Numbered from the stretch's first letter, positions 54,375 to 62,550 are shown. The stretch is 64,000 bases of DNA from Fictibacillus aquaticus (GCF_002245695.1 NZ_NOII01000003.1:434001-498000), one strand, 5' to 3'. Made by a program: numbers and translations. Notes: generated by a model from the letters alone, not told the origin.

Positions 54375-55892
54375 ATGATTACGAGAGACCGCTTTATCGA
54401 GTCAGAAGGGACGGCGTTTCCAGGAAAATCGTACGTCGACCATCTGCTGCGCCACGTCTTTAACGACCAGCGCGACTATCTTTTTAAAGAAATGTTCGCA
54501 ATTCACCGGGCACATGTGGTTATGCTGACCGAGCAGTCCATCATAAGCCGGAATGAAGCATCCGTCATCTTAAAAGGCGTTGAAAAAGTGCGCCAGACCG
54601 ACTACAAAAAGCTCGAGTACGACCCGCTGTACGAGGATCTCTTTTTCATGATGGAAAGCAAGCTGAGCGAAGAGATCGGCCCGGACCTTGCCGGTAAAAT
54701 TCATATCGCGCGCAGCCGCAACGATATGGGCGTGGCGATGTACCGCCTCGTGCTGCGGGAACACATCCTCACGCTGATCGAAAGCTCACTCCAGCTCGCC
54801 GATGCCCTGCTCGTCCAGGCGTTCGAGCACGCGGAAACGGTCATGACAGCTTACACACACACCCAGCCGGCACAGCCTACGACTCTCGGACACTATCTCG
54901 CCGCCATCTATGATGTTTTTATGCGGGATACAACGAGATTATGGGCTGCGTACGAAAGTGTGAACCGGTCGCCGCTCGGAGCGGCTGCCCTGTCCACGAC
55001 TGGTTTCCCGATCAGCCGAGAGCGCGTGCGCCAGCTGCTCGGGTTCCACGGACTCGTTGAAAACTCATACGACGCCATCGCTGGCGGAGATTACCTGATT
55101 GAAACGGCGAACGCGTCGATGAGCATGATGATCAACGCGGGCCGCTGGATTCAGGACTTCCTGCAGCAGGCGACGCGTGAGTTTGGCGTTATCCGCGTAG
55201 CTGATCCGTACGTCCAGATCAGCAGCATCATGCCGCAAAAGCGCAATCCAGTATCGATCGAGCATTCGCGCTCGCTCGCAAGCAGTGCGGTCGGCGAGGC
55301 GCTCGCCGCCATCCAGATGATTCACAACACACCGTTCGGCGACATTGTCGACACAGAGGACGACCTGCAGCCGCATCTGTACCGAAGCTATGAAAAAGCG
55401 AACCGCGTCGTTCACCTCATGCATGCGGTCATCCAGACGATGATCGTGGAGAAGGACGTTATCGGCAGTCGTGCCCGAACATCATGCATCACGATCACCG
55501 AGCTCGCTGATGTACTGGCGCGCGATAAAGGAGTGCCATTCCGTTTGGCGCACCGCATCGCGAGTTTAGTAGCGAAAAAATGCACGGTACAGCAAAAGGA
55601 AATGGATGAACTGAAGCTGGATGAAGTGAACGAGCTGATCGGCAGCGTCCACCCTGTCGCGCTGACCGAGCAAGAGTGGGGCGGTATCACATGTCCGACT
55701 GAATTCGTTCGCCGCCGCAAGATCCAAGGCGGCCCGAACCCGGATGAAGTGAAAAGGATGATTCGGGAGCGGGAAGGGAAACTGCGGGATCTTGGTGTGA
55801 AGCTGGATATAGAGCGCGCCAAGCTAAAACAAGCGGATGATGAGCTCAACGAGGCCGTCAGCCAGCTTGTTTCGAATAACTTGATACCTTGA
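54375..55892 (+). CDS. Argininosuccinate-lyase-like enzyme (fumarase/aspartase superfamily)
   Basis: A 505-residue lyase with the superfamily signature SSIMPQKRNP (near residue 280, with the catalytic-loop Ser), the TAYTHTQPAQPTTLGHY block holding the catalytic His and HIARSRNDMG near the N-terminus. Normal ArgH is about 460 residues; the extra 45 are a charged C-terminal tail. It lacks an argG neighbour and sits with an Fbp-type importer, so it probably cleaves an imported or related C-N-linked succinyl compound rather than argininosuccinate. Twenty bases after the permease. Confidence 0.85.
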   Translation: MITRDRFIESEGTAFPGKSYVDHLLRHVFNDQRDYLFKEMFAIHRAHVVMLTEQSIISRNEASVILKGVEKVRQTDYKKLEYDPLYEDLFFMMESKLSEEIGPDLAGKIHIARSRNDMGVAMYRLVLREHILTLIESSLQLADALLVQAFEHAETVMTAYTHTQPAQPTTLGHYLAAIYDVFMRDTTRLWAAYESVNRSPLGAAALSTTGFPISRERVRQLLGFHGLVENSYDAIAGGDYLIETANASMSMMINAGRWIQDFLQQATREFGVIRVADPYVQISSIMPQKRNPVSIEHSRSLASSAVGEALAAIQMIHNTPFGDIVDTEDDLQPHLYRSYEKANRVVHLMHAVIQTMIVEKDVIGSRARTSCITITELADVLARDKGVPFRLAHRIASLVAKKCTVQQKEMDELKLDEVNELIGSVHPVALTEQEWGGITCPTEFVRRRKIQGGPNPDEVKRMIREREGKLRDLGVKLDIERAKLKQADDELNEAVSQLVSNNLIP

Positions 55893-55903
55893 TGATAAAG
55901 AAA

Positions 55904-55928
55904 AGCCGCTGGTGAGCGGCTTTTTTTG
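55904..55928 (+). terminator. Terminator of the ROK/PIG-L/ABC/lyase operon
   Basis: Stem AGCCGCT/AGCGGCT with loop GGTG, then TTTTTTTG. Confidence 0.88.
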
Positions 55929-55957
55929 TGTGTTGGAAGTAGGGCGGAAGGTGGTTG

Positions 55958-56119
55958 TTTGCAGGTATGGACACTTTATTTATGAATCTGGACACTTTAT
56001 TTGCAGATCTCGGTTTATTATTTGCAAATATGAAAATTTGTTTGCACGCGCTGATTTTCTTTGCACCACGCCTGGTTTGTTTGCATAAGGTCCGATTTAT
56101 TTGCGGACGAGTGAAAAAG
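55958..56119. repeat. Phased 20-21-bp degenerate repeat array C
   Basis: TTTGCA recurs at 55958, 56000, 56021, 56041, 56060 and 56080, with TTTATG at 55979 and TTTGCG at 56100. Steps are 21, 21, 21, 20, 19, 20 and 20. Read on the minus strand the unit begins TGCAAANAAA, like array B in reverse. Confidence 0.8.
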
Positions 56120-56125
56120 CGCTGG

Positions 56126-56192
56126 AGTACCGTACCCCCAACGGTCAAAATCCCCGCTGTACAAGCATTCTCTTTAATGAGTACCGTACCCC
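56126..56192. repeat. Two REP right arms in direct orientation
   Basis: AGTACCGTACCCC at 56126-56138 and again at 56180-56192, 54 bases apart, without left arms. Confidence 0.9.
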
Positions 56193-56240
56193 GCACAACT
56201 ACTCACAAAACGGGTTGTATTAATTTGTCTAATAAAGTTT

Positions 56241-56292
56241 TGTTCTTAATTAAGAATATAATGTTCTTTAAAAAGAAAAACCGTGATATAAT
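56241..56292 (+). promoter_or_regulatory. SinR-box-like operators and promoter
   Basis: GTTCTTA at 56242-56248 and GTTCTTT at 56263-56269 match the SinR site GTTCTYT or nearly so. TATAAT occurs at 56257-56262 and 56287-56292. They lie just upstream of the secreted OmpL47-like protein gene. Confidence 0.6.
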
Positions 56293-56332
56293 GACGACGT
56301 TGCATGATAAAAAATGTTAAGGAGATGATTTG

Positions 56333-57352
56333 ATGAAACTCGTTAAAATGATAGCAGCCGGGCTGCTGTCGACCATGCTTGCTGTGCCGGCGGCATATGC
56401 TGACGAAGGCCAGCCAACTTCGTTTAGAGGTAACTTATCGCCATCTGAGGTCCAAGCTCCAGCTCGTTCGTTCTCAATCATGGCAGACGGAATTACCGGA
56501 AACATCATGCAGCATGATATCCCGACACAAGAATACGTGAATGAAACGAGCGTCATCAGTCTTGCTAATCTCTATAATTACCAACAAGTAAATGCTGTAT
56601 CTGATAATAATCTAACGGTAACCTTCGATCGTAATGTAGAAAAACTCCCAATAGGAGTGACGTGGGGAACACTTCCAAATGTGGAAACAATTTATCCGAA
56701 CGTTCTATTCACATGGAACAACTCCTTAGAAATGAATCTCTCCAAGCCAGCTAAAACGTTTGGATTCGAGCTTGCCCCAAACATTTTTAACACTCCTTAT
56801 CCATTCACGGCAGACTTTTACAATGGCGACATAATTGTCGGCAGCATCACTAGAACTATTTCAAGTCCCTACGGAGTCAGCTTAATGGCTGCTACTGCTA
56901 CATCGTCCTCATTTACAAAAGTAAGAATCACAACAACAGGCAACCCATCAGGTCTTGCAATCGCACAGATCCGCTACAACCTCGACAACACAGCTCCTGA
57001 AACATATGCCACGATGGCGATGGTCAAGAACCGTTTTAACGTGAAGCTTTCTGCGTCAGACGATATGTCTGGTGTAGCGAAGACTGAATACCGAATCGAT
57101 AACGGCAATTGGATGACGTATGAAGGAGGTTTCTCTATCGGCAACAAGCAGACGCTTGAATACCGCAGTGTTGACAACACTGGCAATGTGGAGAGCACAC
57201 ACTTCATCGGGCCGAATGAAGAAGGATACCATCTCGAGAACGTTTATGTAAAAACGTCTAAAGGCATCGAAGGTCCATACACGAGAACAATCACAGACGG
57301 CGAGGAGTTTTTACGACTGTTCATGGGATTGGGAATGCCTGCAACACAATAA
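56333..57352 (+). CDS. Secreted protein with an OmpL47-like Ig domain
   Basis: A 339-residue exported protein: signal peptide (1 to about 24, ending AAYADE), an unassigned beta-rich middle domain (about 60-215, TFDRNVEKLPIGVTWGTLPN) and an OmpL47-type beta domain (VKLSASDDMSGVAKTEYRID, then GFSIGNKQTLEYRSVDNTGN). ATG 56333 with GGAGAT upstream. Possible matrix or surface role from its SinR-type boxes. Confidence 0.8.
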   Translation: MKLVKMIAAGLLSTMLAVPAAYADEGQPTSFRGNLSPSEVQAPARSFSIMADGITGNIMQHDIPTQEYVNETSVISLANLYNYQQVNAVSDNNLTVTFDRNVEKLPIGVTWGTLPNVETIYPNVLFTWNNSLEMNLSKPAKTFGFELAPNIFNTPYPFTADFYNGDIIVGSITRTISSPYGVSLMAATATSSSFTKVRITTTGNPSGLAIAQIRYNLDNTAPETYATMAMVKNRFNVKLSASDDMSGVAKTEYRIDNGNWMTYEGGFSIGNKQTLEYRSVDNTGNVESTHFIGPNEEGYHLENVYVKTSKGIEGPYTRTITDGEEFLRLFMGLGMPATQ

Positions 57353-57377
57353 AAATTAGTTAAAGGGGAGTATATTG

Positions 57378-58118
57378 ATGAAAAAAAGAGCCGCCGCTTT
57401 ACTTGCCGGAGTGATGATGCTTTCCATCCCACTCGGTGTTTCCGCAGCAGAAAAAAAAGCAGCACCTAAATCAATTGATTATGTCGCACTCGGCGACTCT
57501 TTAGCTGCCGGACAGACACCTTATAAAACATTAGATACCGGCTATACCGATTTTATCGTGAAGCATTTACGCAATGCGGATTATAAAGTAGATTACCGTA
57601 ACTTCGGGGTGAGCGGATATACGTCTATCCATCTGATGGGCGATGTGCTGATGAATGAAACGGTAAGGAACGAGATCCGTGAGGCTAGCCACGTAACGAT
57701 TGATATCGGTGCGAATGACCTGCTTTACAAGCTGAAAACAGATCCGGCAAACGCAGCGCAAGCGGTCGTGACGGTGAGCAATAACCTGCAGACTATCTTG
57801 TCGGAGATCGACAGACTGAACAGTGATGTCGATGTGTTCGTGATGGGCTATTACAACGCGTTCCCGTACTATCCACAGGCTGAGCAGGCAAGACTCATGC
57901 CGTTGCTGGAAGGGCTTAATAATCAGATCGAGCTTCGCGCCAAAATGAACGGCGACAGCTATGTCCCGACATTTGATAAGATAGGCAGAAACTACCCAGC
58001 GTATTTGCCAAATCCGATGGATATCCATCTGAGCAAGGAAGGATATAAGGTGATCGCCAACCAATTCTTCAGCCAGATCAAGATTCAGCTCATCCTGGAT
58101 GTCATCAACAGGCGTTAA
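57378..58118 (+). CDS. Secreted GDSL-family esterase/lipase
   Basis: A 246-residue exported SGNH hydrolase: signal peptide (to about 24), block I YVALGDSLAAG (catalytic Ser), block III IGANDLL, block V DIHLSKEGY (catalytic Asp and His). AAAGGGGAG precedes ATG 57378. It follows the OmpL47-like gene by 25 bases and is probably co-transcribed. Confidence 0.92.
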   Translation: MKKRAAALLAGVMMLSIPLGVSAAEKKAAPKSIDYVALGDSLAAGQTPYKTLDTGYTDFIVKHLRNADYKVDYRNFGVSGYTSIHLMGDVLMNETVRNEIREASHVTIDIGANDLLYKLKTDPANAAQAVVTVSNNLQTILSEIDRLNSDVDVFVMGYYNAFPYYPQAEQARLMPLLEGLNNQIELRAKMNGDSYVPTFDKIGRNYPAYLPNPMDIHLSKEGYKVIANQFFSQIKIQLILDVINRR

Positions 58119-58120
58119 TG

Positions 58121-58161
58121 GTGTTGGGGGTACGGTACCAAGGGTACCGTACCCCCAACAC
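58121..58161. repeat. Minimal REP hairpin with a perfect 19-bp stem
   Basis: Arms at 58127-58139 and 58143-58155, extended by outer GTGTTG/CAACAC, with a 3-base AAG loop, two bases after the GDSL stop. Confidence 0.97.
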
Positions 58162-58171
58162 ACCATAAAAA

Positions 58172-58211
58172 AAACAAAAACCCAGAGCCGGTAATCGGCA
58201 CTGGGTTTTTG
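58172..58211. terminator. Bidirectional terminator
   Basis: AAAAACCCAG-GCCG stem with CGGC-CTGGGTTTTT and loop GTAAT, T-rich on both strands, between convergent genes. Confidence 0.9.
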
Positions 58212-58218
58212 CAATCGC

Positions 58219-58416
58219 TTACTTTGCGATGAGTTCTTTTATATCGGCAACGCGGACAACTTGTTTTTCATGCTCGAAAAGCTCCTGGAAATTCTCCATT
58301 GAAGAAAAATCCACAACGACTGTATTTGTCAGGGTCGCGGTCACGACGCCCTTCCAGCCCTTAGTTGTCACGATTGTGTCTCCTGTTTTGACTCCCAAGC
58401 TTTCAACGTTCTCCAT
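58219..58416 (-). CDS. DUF2187 (YkvS-like) small protein
   Basis: A 65-residue KOW-like beta protein: GVKTGDTIVTTKGWKGVVTA followed by VVDFSSM, typical of DUF2187. AAAGGGGAC lies just before the ATG. Function unknown. Confidence 0.85.
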   Translation of the reverse strand: MENVESLGVKTGDTIVTTKGWKGVVTATLTNTVVVDFSSMENFQELFEHEKQVVRVADIKELIAK

Positions 58417-58498
58417 TTAACAGTCCCCTTTACGAAGATCTCATTTTTCTCTTTATTTTATCATAACAATCCCTATTTGTGGCAAGGAACGCATTTTG

Positions 58499-58672
58499 TT
58501 CTATAAAATGAACAACTGTTCGAAATAAATAACGAAAAACTATGTAATTTAATGAAAAACAGAGAAAAAGAGATCGTTTGTATGTTAAAACGAACAAAAT
58601 CGTTCGATTCAACAGTTTTTCTTTTGAAAACTACGTTCTATAATAACACCAAGATGTTCGTTAAAAAGAACA
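58499..58672 (+). promoter_or_regulatory. Cluster of SinR-like boxes before the tapA-like gene
   Basis: GTTCT or GTTCG occurs at 58499, 58518, 58602, 58635 and 58656, and the reverse GAAC at 58510, 58592 and 58669, many as close inverted pairs. A TATAAT lies at 58639-58644. This matches the SinR-repressed tapA promoter architecture. Confidence 0.7.
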
Positions 58673-58753
58673 ACTTGGATCCCGCTAAAGAAGGAGGGAA
58701 TCAGGATCAGAAGCAAAAGGATACGGAAATTCAGAAGGAAGAATGCATCCTAT

Positions 58754-59470
58754 GTGCTGACAGTTAAACTGTGCATGATCTTTTACACGATGCTGTTCTG
58801 CTTGAGCTATTTATCAGGTGCCACGGGGGCTTATTTTAATGACCGTGCCAATCTCTCCATTCCGATAAAAGCGGGAACATGGGACACGACACTTGGCTGG
58901 GATAAAAGCTCGCTAAAGTTTGGCGCAGTCAGCATGAACTCTGAGGGATGTGCCCCAGTAACGGCGATTATTAAAAACAAGAGCGAAAATGACATGAAAG
59001 GTCCGGTAGCCTATGAAGTTTGGTGGGCTGCAAGTGGAAATCCAATGAATGGCGAGAAAGTGGCCACAGGGGAAGTTCCAGCACTAAAGAGCATGACTCA
59101 AACGACATTAACGTTTACACCGGTTAATGATGGCGTTTATAAATTCAAGGCGTATCAGCGTCCTGGTCATCCTGGTCAAGGAGTGCTTTGGAGCGACAGC
59201 ATTACCGCTTCAAAATGCAGTCTTCCTCCATTAGCGCCAGAAAAAACACCAGAAGCACCGGTAAAGACAGAACCGCAGCAGCCAGCACAACAGCCAGCAG
59301 CACCAACTGCTCCAGTCACACCGCAGCCAGAAGCAGAAAAGGAAAAAGCTGATGAGGAAAAAACGCCTGCACCAGCTCCGGCTCCACAGCCTGAAGTAGA
59401 TGCACCTCAGCCGGCAGAACCGGCAAAGACAAATGAGGCACCGGCACCTGAACCATCAGCAGAAAAGTAA
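58754..59470 (+). CDS. TapA-like fibre assembly/anchoring protein
   Basis: A 238-residue exported protein: hydrophobic signal segment (LCMIFYTMLFCLSYLSGATG), a TapA-type domain (AYFNDRANLSIPIKAGTWD ... WSDSITASKC) and a long Pro/Glu/Ala-rich C-terminal tail from about residue 165. TapA seeds or anchors TasA fibres. GTG 58754 has no ribosome binding site at the right distance; a strong AAGGAGGG at 58691-58698 is followed by an in-frame ATC at 58706 with a basic leader (RSKRIRKFRRKNASYV), so the true start may be non-standard and upstream. Confidence 0.85.
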   Translation: MLTVKLCMIFYTMLFCLSYLSGATGAYFNDRANLSIPIKAGTWDTTLGWDKSSLKFGAVSMNSEGCAPVTAIIKNKSENDMKGPVAYEVWWAASGNPMNGEKVATGEVPALKSMTQTTLTFTPVNDGVYKFKAYQRPGHPGQGVLWSDSITASKCSLPPLAPEKTPEAPVKTEPQQPAQQPAAPTAPVTPQPEAEKEKADEEKTPAPAPAPQPEVDAPQPAEPAKTNEAPAPEPSAEK

Positions 59471-59482
59471 AGGGTGATAAAC

Positions 59483-60061
59483 ATGAATGTAAAAGCAGCT
59501 ACCTTTAAAAAATGGGCAGGCAACATCATAACCGGCCTGCTATTCATAACGCTTCTCTCGACTGCCTTTGTAGTCGTCTCTTCCAAGGCATCAGGCGGCG
59601 AACCGAAAGTTTTCGGCTATCAGCTGAAAACGGTGCTTTCCGGGTCGATGGAGCCGGGAATCCAGACCGGATCGATCATCGCGATCAAGCCCGGCGGCGA
59701 TATGACCCGTTTTAAAAAGGGTGATGTAATTACGTTCATGGAAGAGGATAACCGCCTCGTCACTCACCGCGTTCTAAGTGTGAAGGGTGAAGGCGATGCT
59801 ACTCAATACACCACCAAAGGCGACAACAATGACGCAGCCGATCTGATTCCGGTTCTCGCGCAAAACGTTGTCGGCGAGTATAACGGCTTTACGATCCCGT
59901 ACATCGGCTACCTGCTGAGCGGGGCACAGTCGAAAGGCGGCGCCGCATTGCTTCTTATCCTTCCAGGAATACTGTTGATCTTATATTCAGCGATCACAAT
60001 CTGGAGAGCGATCAGAGAAGTAGAGTTAAAGAATGACAGCACGAAAACAGAAAACGTTTGA
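59483..60061 (+). CDS. sipW: Signal peptidase I SipW (ER type)
   Basis: A 192-residue membrane protease with helices near both ends. The catalytic Ser is in VLSGSMEPGI (about residue 51), and the second box reads RLVTHRV, so it has the His of ER/archaeal-type enzymes rather than Lys. It processes TapA- and TasA-like precursors. ATG 59483 has AAAGGG eight bases upstream. Confidence 0.95.
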   Translation: MNVKAATFKKWAGNIITGLLFITLLSTAFVVVSSKASGGEPKVFGYQLKTVLSGSMEPGIQTGSIIAIKPGGDMTRFKKGDVITFMEEDNRLVTHRVLSVKGEGDATQYTTKGDNNDAADLIPVLAQNVVGEYNGFTIPYIGYLLSGAQSKGGAALLLILPGILLILYSAITIWRAIREVELKNDSTKTENV

Positions 60062-60119
60062 TATTCCGCACTACCATGCGGACTCAATATAAAAAAACAA
60101 TTTAGGGGAGGAAATAATC

Positions 60120-60719
60120 ATGAGTTTGAAAAACAAATTAGGTCTTGGGGTAGCTTCAGCAGCACTAGGTTTGTCTTTAATCGGGGGCGGTACATACGCT
60201 TATTTCAGTGACTCAGAAGTAACGAACAACACGTTTGCAGCTGGTACGCTTGATCTTGTGGCAAATCCAACAACAATCATTGACGTGGATAACATCAAGC
60301 CTGGTGACACGATGCTGCGTGAGTTCTTCCTTGAAAACAACGGAACCCTCGATATTAAGAGCGTTGTGCTGAACACAAGCTATGACGTTACTGATGCTAA
60401 AGAAGACAATGACGGCGAAGATTTTGGAAAGCACATCCGCGTAAACTTCCTGTTCAACATCGACAAGCTGGACGCTCCAGTATGGTCTACAACATTATAT
60501 GACCTGCAAAACATGGATCCTAAAGTTGTGAAAAATAAGTTTGATGATATTTTCGGAGACGAGTGGGATCACAGAGGTCTAGCAGCTGGATCTAGCGACC
60601 GTATGTGGGTACAGTTCGAGTTCGTCGATAACGGCGAAGACCAGAACATGTTCCAAGGCGACTCTCTAAACCTAGAGTGGACGTTCAATGCAACTCAAAA
60701 GAACGGCTCCGAAAGATAA
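60120..60719 (+). CDS. tasA: TasA/CalY-family fibre protein
   Basis: A 199-residue exported protein of the TasA/camelysin family: basic n-region, helix VASAALGLSLIGGGTYAYF, then SDSEVTNNTFAAGTLDLVANP as in TasA, and DNIKPGDTMLREFFLENNGT. It is shorter than B. subtilis TasA (261). The main amyloid-type fibre subunit of the matrix. AGGGGAGG precedes the ATG. A terminator follows before the next gene. Confidence 0.95.
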   Translation: MSLKNKLGLGVASAALGLSLIGGGTYAYFSDSEVTNNTFAAGTLDLVANPTTIIDVDNIKPGDTMLREFFLENNGTLDIKSVVLNTSYDVTDAKEDNDGEDFGKHIRVNFLFNIDKLDAPVWSTTLYDLQNMDPKVVKNKFDDIFGDEWDHRGLAAGSSDRMWVQFEFVDNGEDQNMFQGDSLNLEWTFNATQKNGSER

Positions 60720-60732
60720 TCAGCGAGCAGAC

Positions 60733-60763
60733 AGGCGGGAATGGTCACTCCCGCCTTTTTTTC
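60733..60763 (+). terminator. Terminator after tasA
   Basis: Stem AGGCGGGA/TCCCGCCT with loop ATGGTCAC and TTTTTTT, inside the operon between tasA and the anchor gene; it may give more tasA message than anchor message. Confidence 0.88.
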
Positions 60764-60794
60764 ATAAATAAATTGCAAGAGAGGTTAAGAACAT

Positions 60795-61469
60795 ATGAAA
60801 CTTAAACTCTTATTCGTCGGTTACTGCCTGCTGGCCTTCACGCTTGTTCTGTTTCAGCCGTTCGGCAAAACAGGAGCGGACAGCAGCTCGGCGGTCATCG
60901 ATATTGAGGCGCTCCCAGAGAGCGTGCTTTTTTCAATAGAAAACTTCAAGCCAGGAGACTGGGCACCGCGCGAGCTCACTGTTAAAAACAGCGGGAACAC
61001 CGATTTTCAATACAATATGATATCAAACCTGAAGTCCGGTTCTGAAAAGCTGTACGCTCAGCTTCAACTTAAGGTTGAGGATTCGAGCGGCGTGCTGTAT
61101 GAAGGCAGTATGAGTGAGTTCGACGGCATCGAGTCGCGTACACTGGCTGCTTCAGCTGAGGAAAAACTTAAGCTGACGGTCGAGTTTCCATACGAATCTG
61201 GCAACGAGTATCAGGGTCTGAACGCAGAGAGCGAGATTATCCTGTATGCAGAGGGCGATGAGCCTCCGACACCGCCAGGCGATGGAGATGACGGCGACGA
61301 TGGTGGCGGCGATGATGGCACCGAGACGCCTGATGACGGGACACTTCCAATCACAGGTGAAGACAACCCAGCGATCCTGTTCATTTCCGGCTTCTTGCTC
61401 ACATTCGGCGGACTCATGCTTCTTATGATCAAAAAATCGATGATCCGCAATCCGTTCAAGCGGGGCTGA
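60795..61469 (+). CDS. LPITG-anchored TasA-like surface protein
   Basis: A 224-residue exported protein: signal segment (KLLFVGYCLLAFTLVLFQ), a TasA-like domain (IENFKPGDWAPRELTVKNSGNTDFQY, compare NIKPGDTMLREFFLENNGT in TasA), a low-complexity Pro/Gly/Asp stretch (about 155-180) and a sorting signal LPITGE with hydrophobic helix and KKSMIRNPFKRG tail. Designed to be covalently linked to the wall by a sortase. The sortase gene follows three bases later. Confidence 0.92.
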   Translation: MKLKLLFVGYCLLAFTLVLFQPFGKTGADSSSAVIDIEALPESVLFSIENFKPGDWAPRELTVKNSGNTDFQYNMISNLKSGSEKLYAQLQLKVEDSSGVLYEGSMSEFDGIESRTLAASAEEKLKLTVEFPYESGNEYQGLNAESEIILYAEGDEPPTPPGDGDDGDDGGGDDGTETPDDGTLPITGEDNPAILFISGFLLTFGGLMLLMIKKSMIRNPFKRG

Positions 61470-61471
61470 TC

Positions 61472-62074
61472 ATGAAATGGATCGCCTACCTCCTTATTGC
61501 GGCCGGCATCCTGACGATGAGCTATCCGAAGCTGAAAGCCGCTTACACGACACATCAGGAAAAAGAGCTGGTGAGCGAGTGGGAAGCGGCAAAAAAAAGC
61601 TATTCCAGTCTTGATACTGTTTTTGCGTCAGAAAGTGCGGCAGCGGCTTCCGAAAAGCCCGCCGATCCGCCGCCTAAAAACGGCAGTCTGCTAGGCAAGA
61701 TCAGTATCCCGCGCATCGAAGTTGAGCTTCCCGTAGTTGAGGGTGCGAGCCAGAAAAACTTGAAGAACGCTGCCGGTCACCTTGAGGGTACGGCACCGCT
61801 CGGCGGGGCAGGCAACGCAGCATTGGCCGCACACCGCAGCTATACGTACGGCAAGCAGTTCAACCGACTGAACGAGATGAAGAAGCACGATGAGATAATG
61901 GTGGAGACAGCCGATGGCGAATTTACGTATAAAGTGTTCAGTATAACGATCGTGGAGCCAGATGACACATCGGTTTTAAAGCAAAAAGAAGGCGAGAACA
62001 TCCTGACCTTGATCACGTGTGAGCCGATGAAAAACCCGACACATCGACTCATCGTTCAAGCGAAGAAACAATAA
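61472..62074 (+). CDS. Class D sortase
   Basis: A 200-residue membrane transpeptidase: one N-terminal helix, then the sortase barrel with catalytic His in LAAHRSYTYG, Cys in TLITCEP (TLxTC motif) and Arg in THRLIV. The likely substrate is the LPITG protein just upstream. ATG 61472 lies two bases after the preceding stop. Confidence 0.94.
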   Translation: MKWIAYLLIAAGILTMSYPKLKAAYTTHQEKELVSEWEAAKKSYSSLDTVFASESAAAASEKPADPPPKNGSLLGKISIPRIEVELPVVEGASQKNLKNAAGHLEGTAPLGGAGNAALAAHRSYTYGKQFNRLNEMKKHDEIMVETADGEFTYKVFSITIVEPDDTSVLKQKEGENILTLITCEPMKNPTHRLIVQAKKQ

Positions 62075-62086
62075 TGAAGGAAGCTG

Positions 62087-62419
62087 GTGAGAGTGAACCT
62101 ACAATTAGGAAAAACGATTAAAACATTGCGACTGAGCAAAGGCTTTAACGTTACGAGGCTGGCTGCAGCTGCCGGCATCTCCAAGAGTTATTTAAGCAGC
62201 ATCGAAACACAGAGGACGAACCCATCAGCTCACGTCCTGCAGAAAATTGCAGGGGCACTCGGTGTTCCGGTCGAGCGGCTCATCTATGAAAGTGTCGAAC
62301 CCCTCGATCCTGAATGGACAGAGCTGCTCAAGCAGGCAAAAGAGATGGGAATTGAAAAAGAAGACATCCGCACGTTCATCAGCTATGAAACGTGGAAAAA
62401 CAATGGGATGGCGAAGTAA
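62087..62419 (+). CDS. sinR: SinR-like HTH repressor
   Basis: A 110-residue XRE-family regulator: HTH (GKTIKTLRLSKGFNVTRLAA, GISKSYLSSIETQRTNPS) and a C-terminal SinI/SinR-type dimerisation segment (DPEWTELLKQAKEMGIEKEDIRTFI). SinR represses tapA-sipW-tasA in B. subtilis; here it is co-directional at the operon end, suggesting autoregulation. No SinI partner is visible in the window. GTG 62087 or 62093 is the start. Confidence 0.92.
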   Translation: MRVNLQLGKTIKTLRLSKGFNVTRLAAAAGISKSYLSSIETQRTNPSAHVLQKIAGALGVPVERLIYESVEPLDPEWTELLKQAKEMGIEKEDIRTFISYETWKNNGMAK

Positions 62420-62421
62420 AT

Positions 62422-62458
62422 GAGGAGCGCAGACAACATGTCTGCCTCCTATTTTTTG
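62422..62458 (+). terminator. Terminator of the matrix operon
   Basis: AGGAG-GCAGACA pairs with TGTCTGC-CTCCT around ACA, then ATTTTTTG. Confidence 0.88.
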
Positions 62459-62550
62459 TTTACGGCCAAAAATTCTTCATTTTTTTCACAGCATGCCGAT
62501 AATTCACATAGTGAAACGTAATCGATTAGAGAGAAAAAGGGGATGCAATT

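Noticed and set aside
58552-58767. 71-codon ORF in the tapA leader
   Set aside because: It overlaps the SinR-type boxes and the tapA-like ribosome binding site, has no ribosome binding site of its own and an unremarkable Lys-rich sequence.
62087-62419. XRE regulator as a prophage repressor
   Set aside because: No phage genes are nearby, and its C-terminal SinI/SinR-type segment and place next to tasA identify it as SinR-like.
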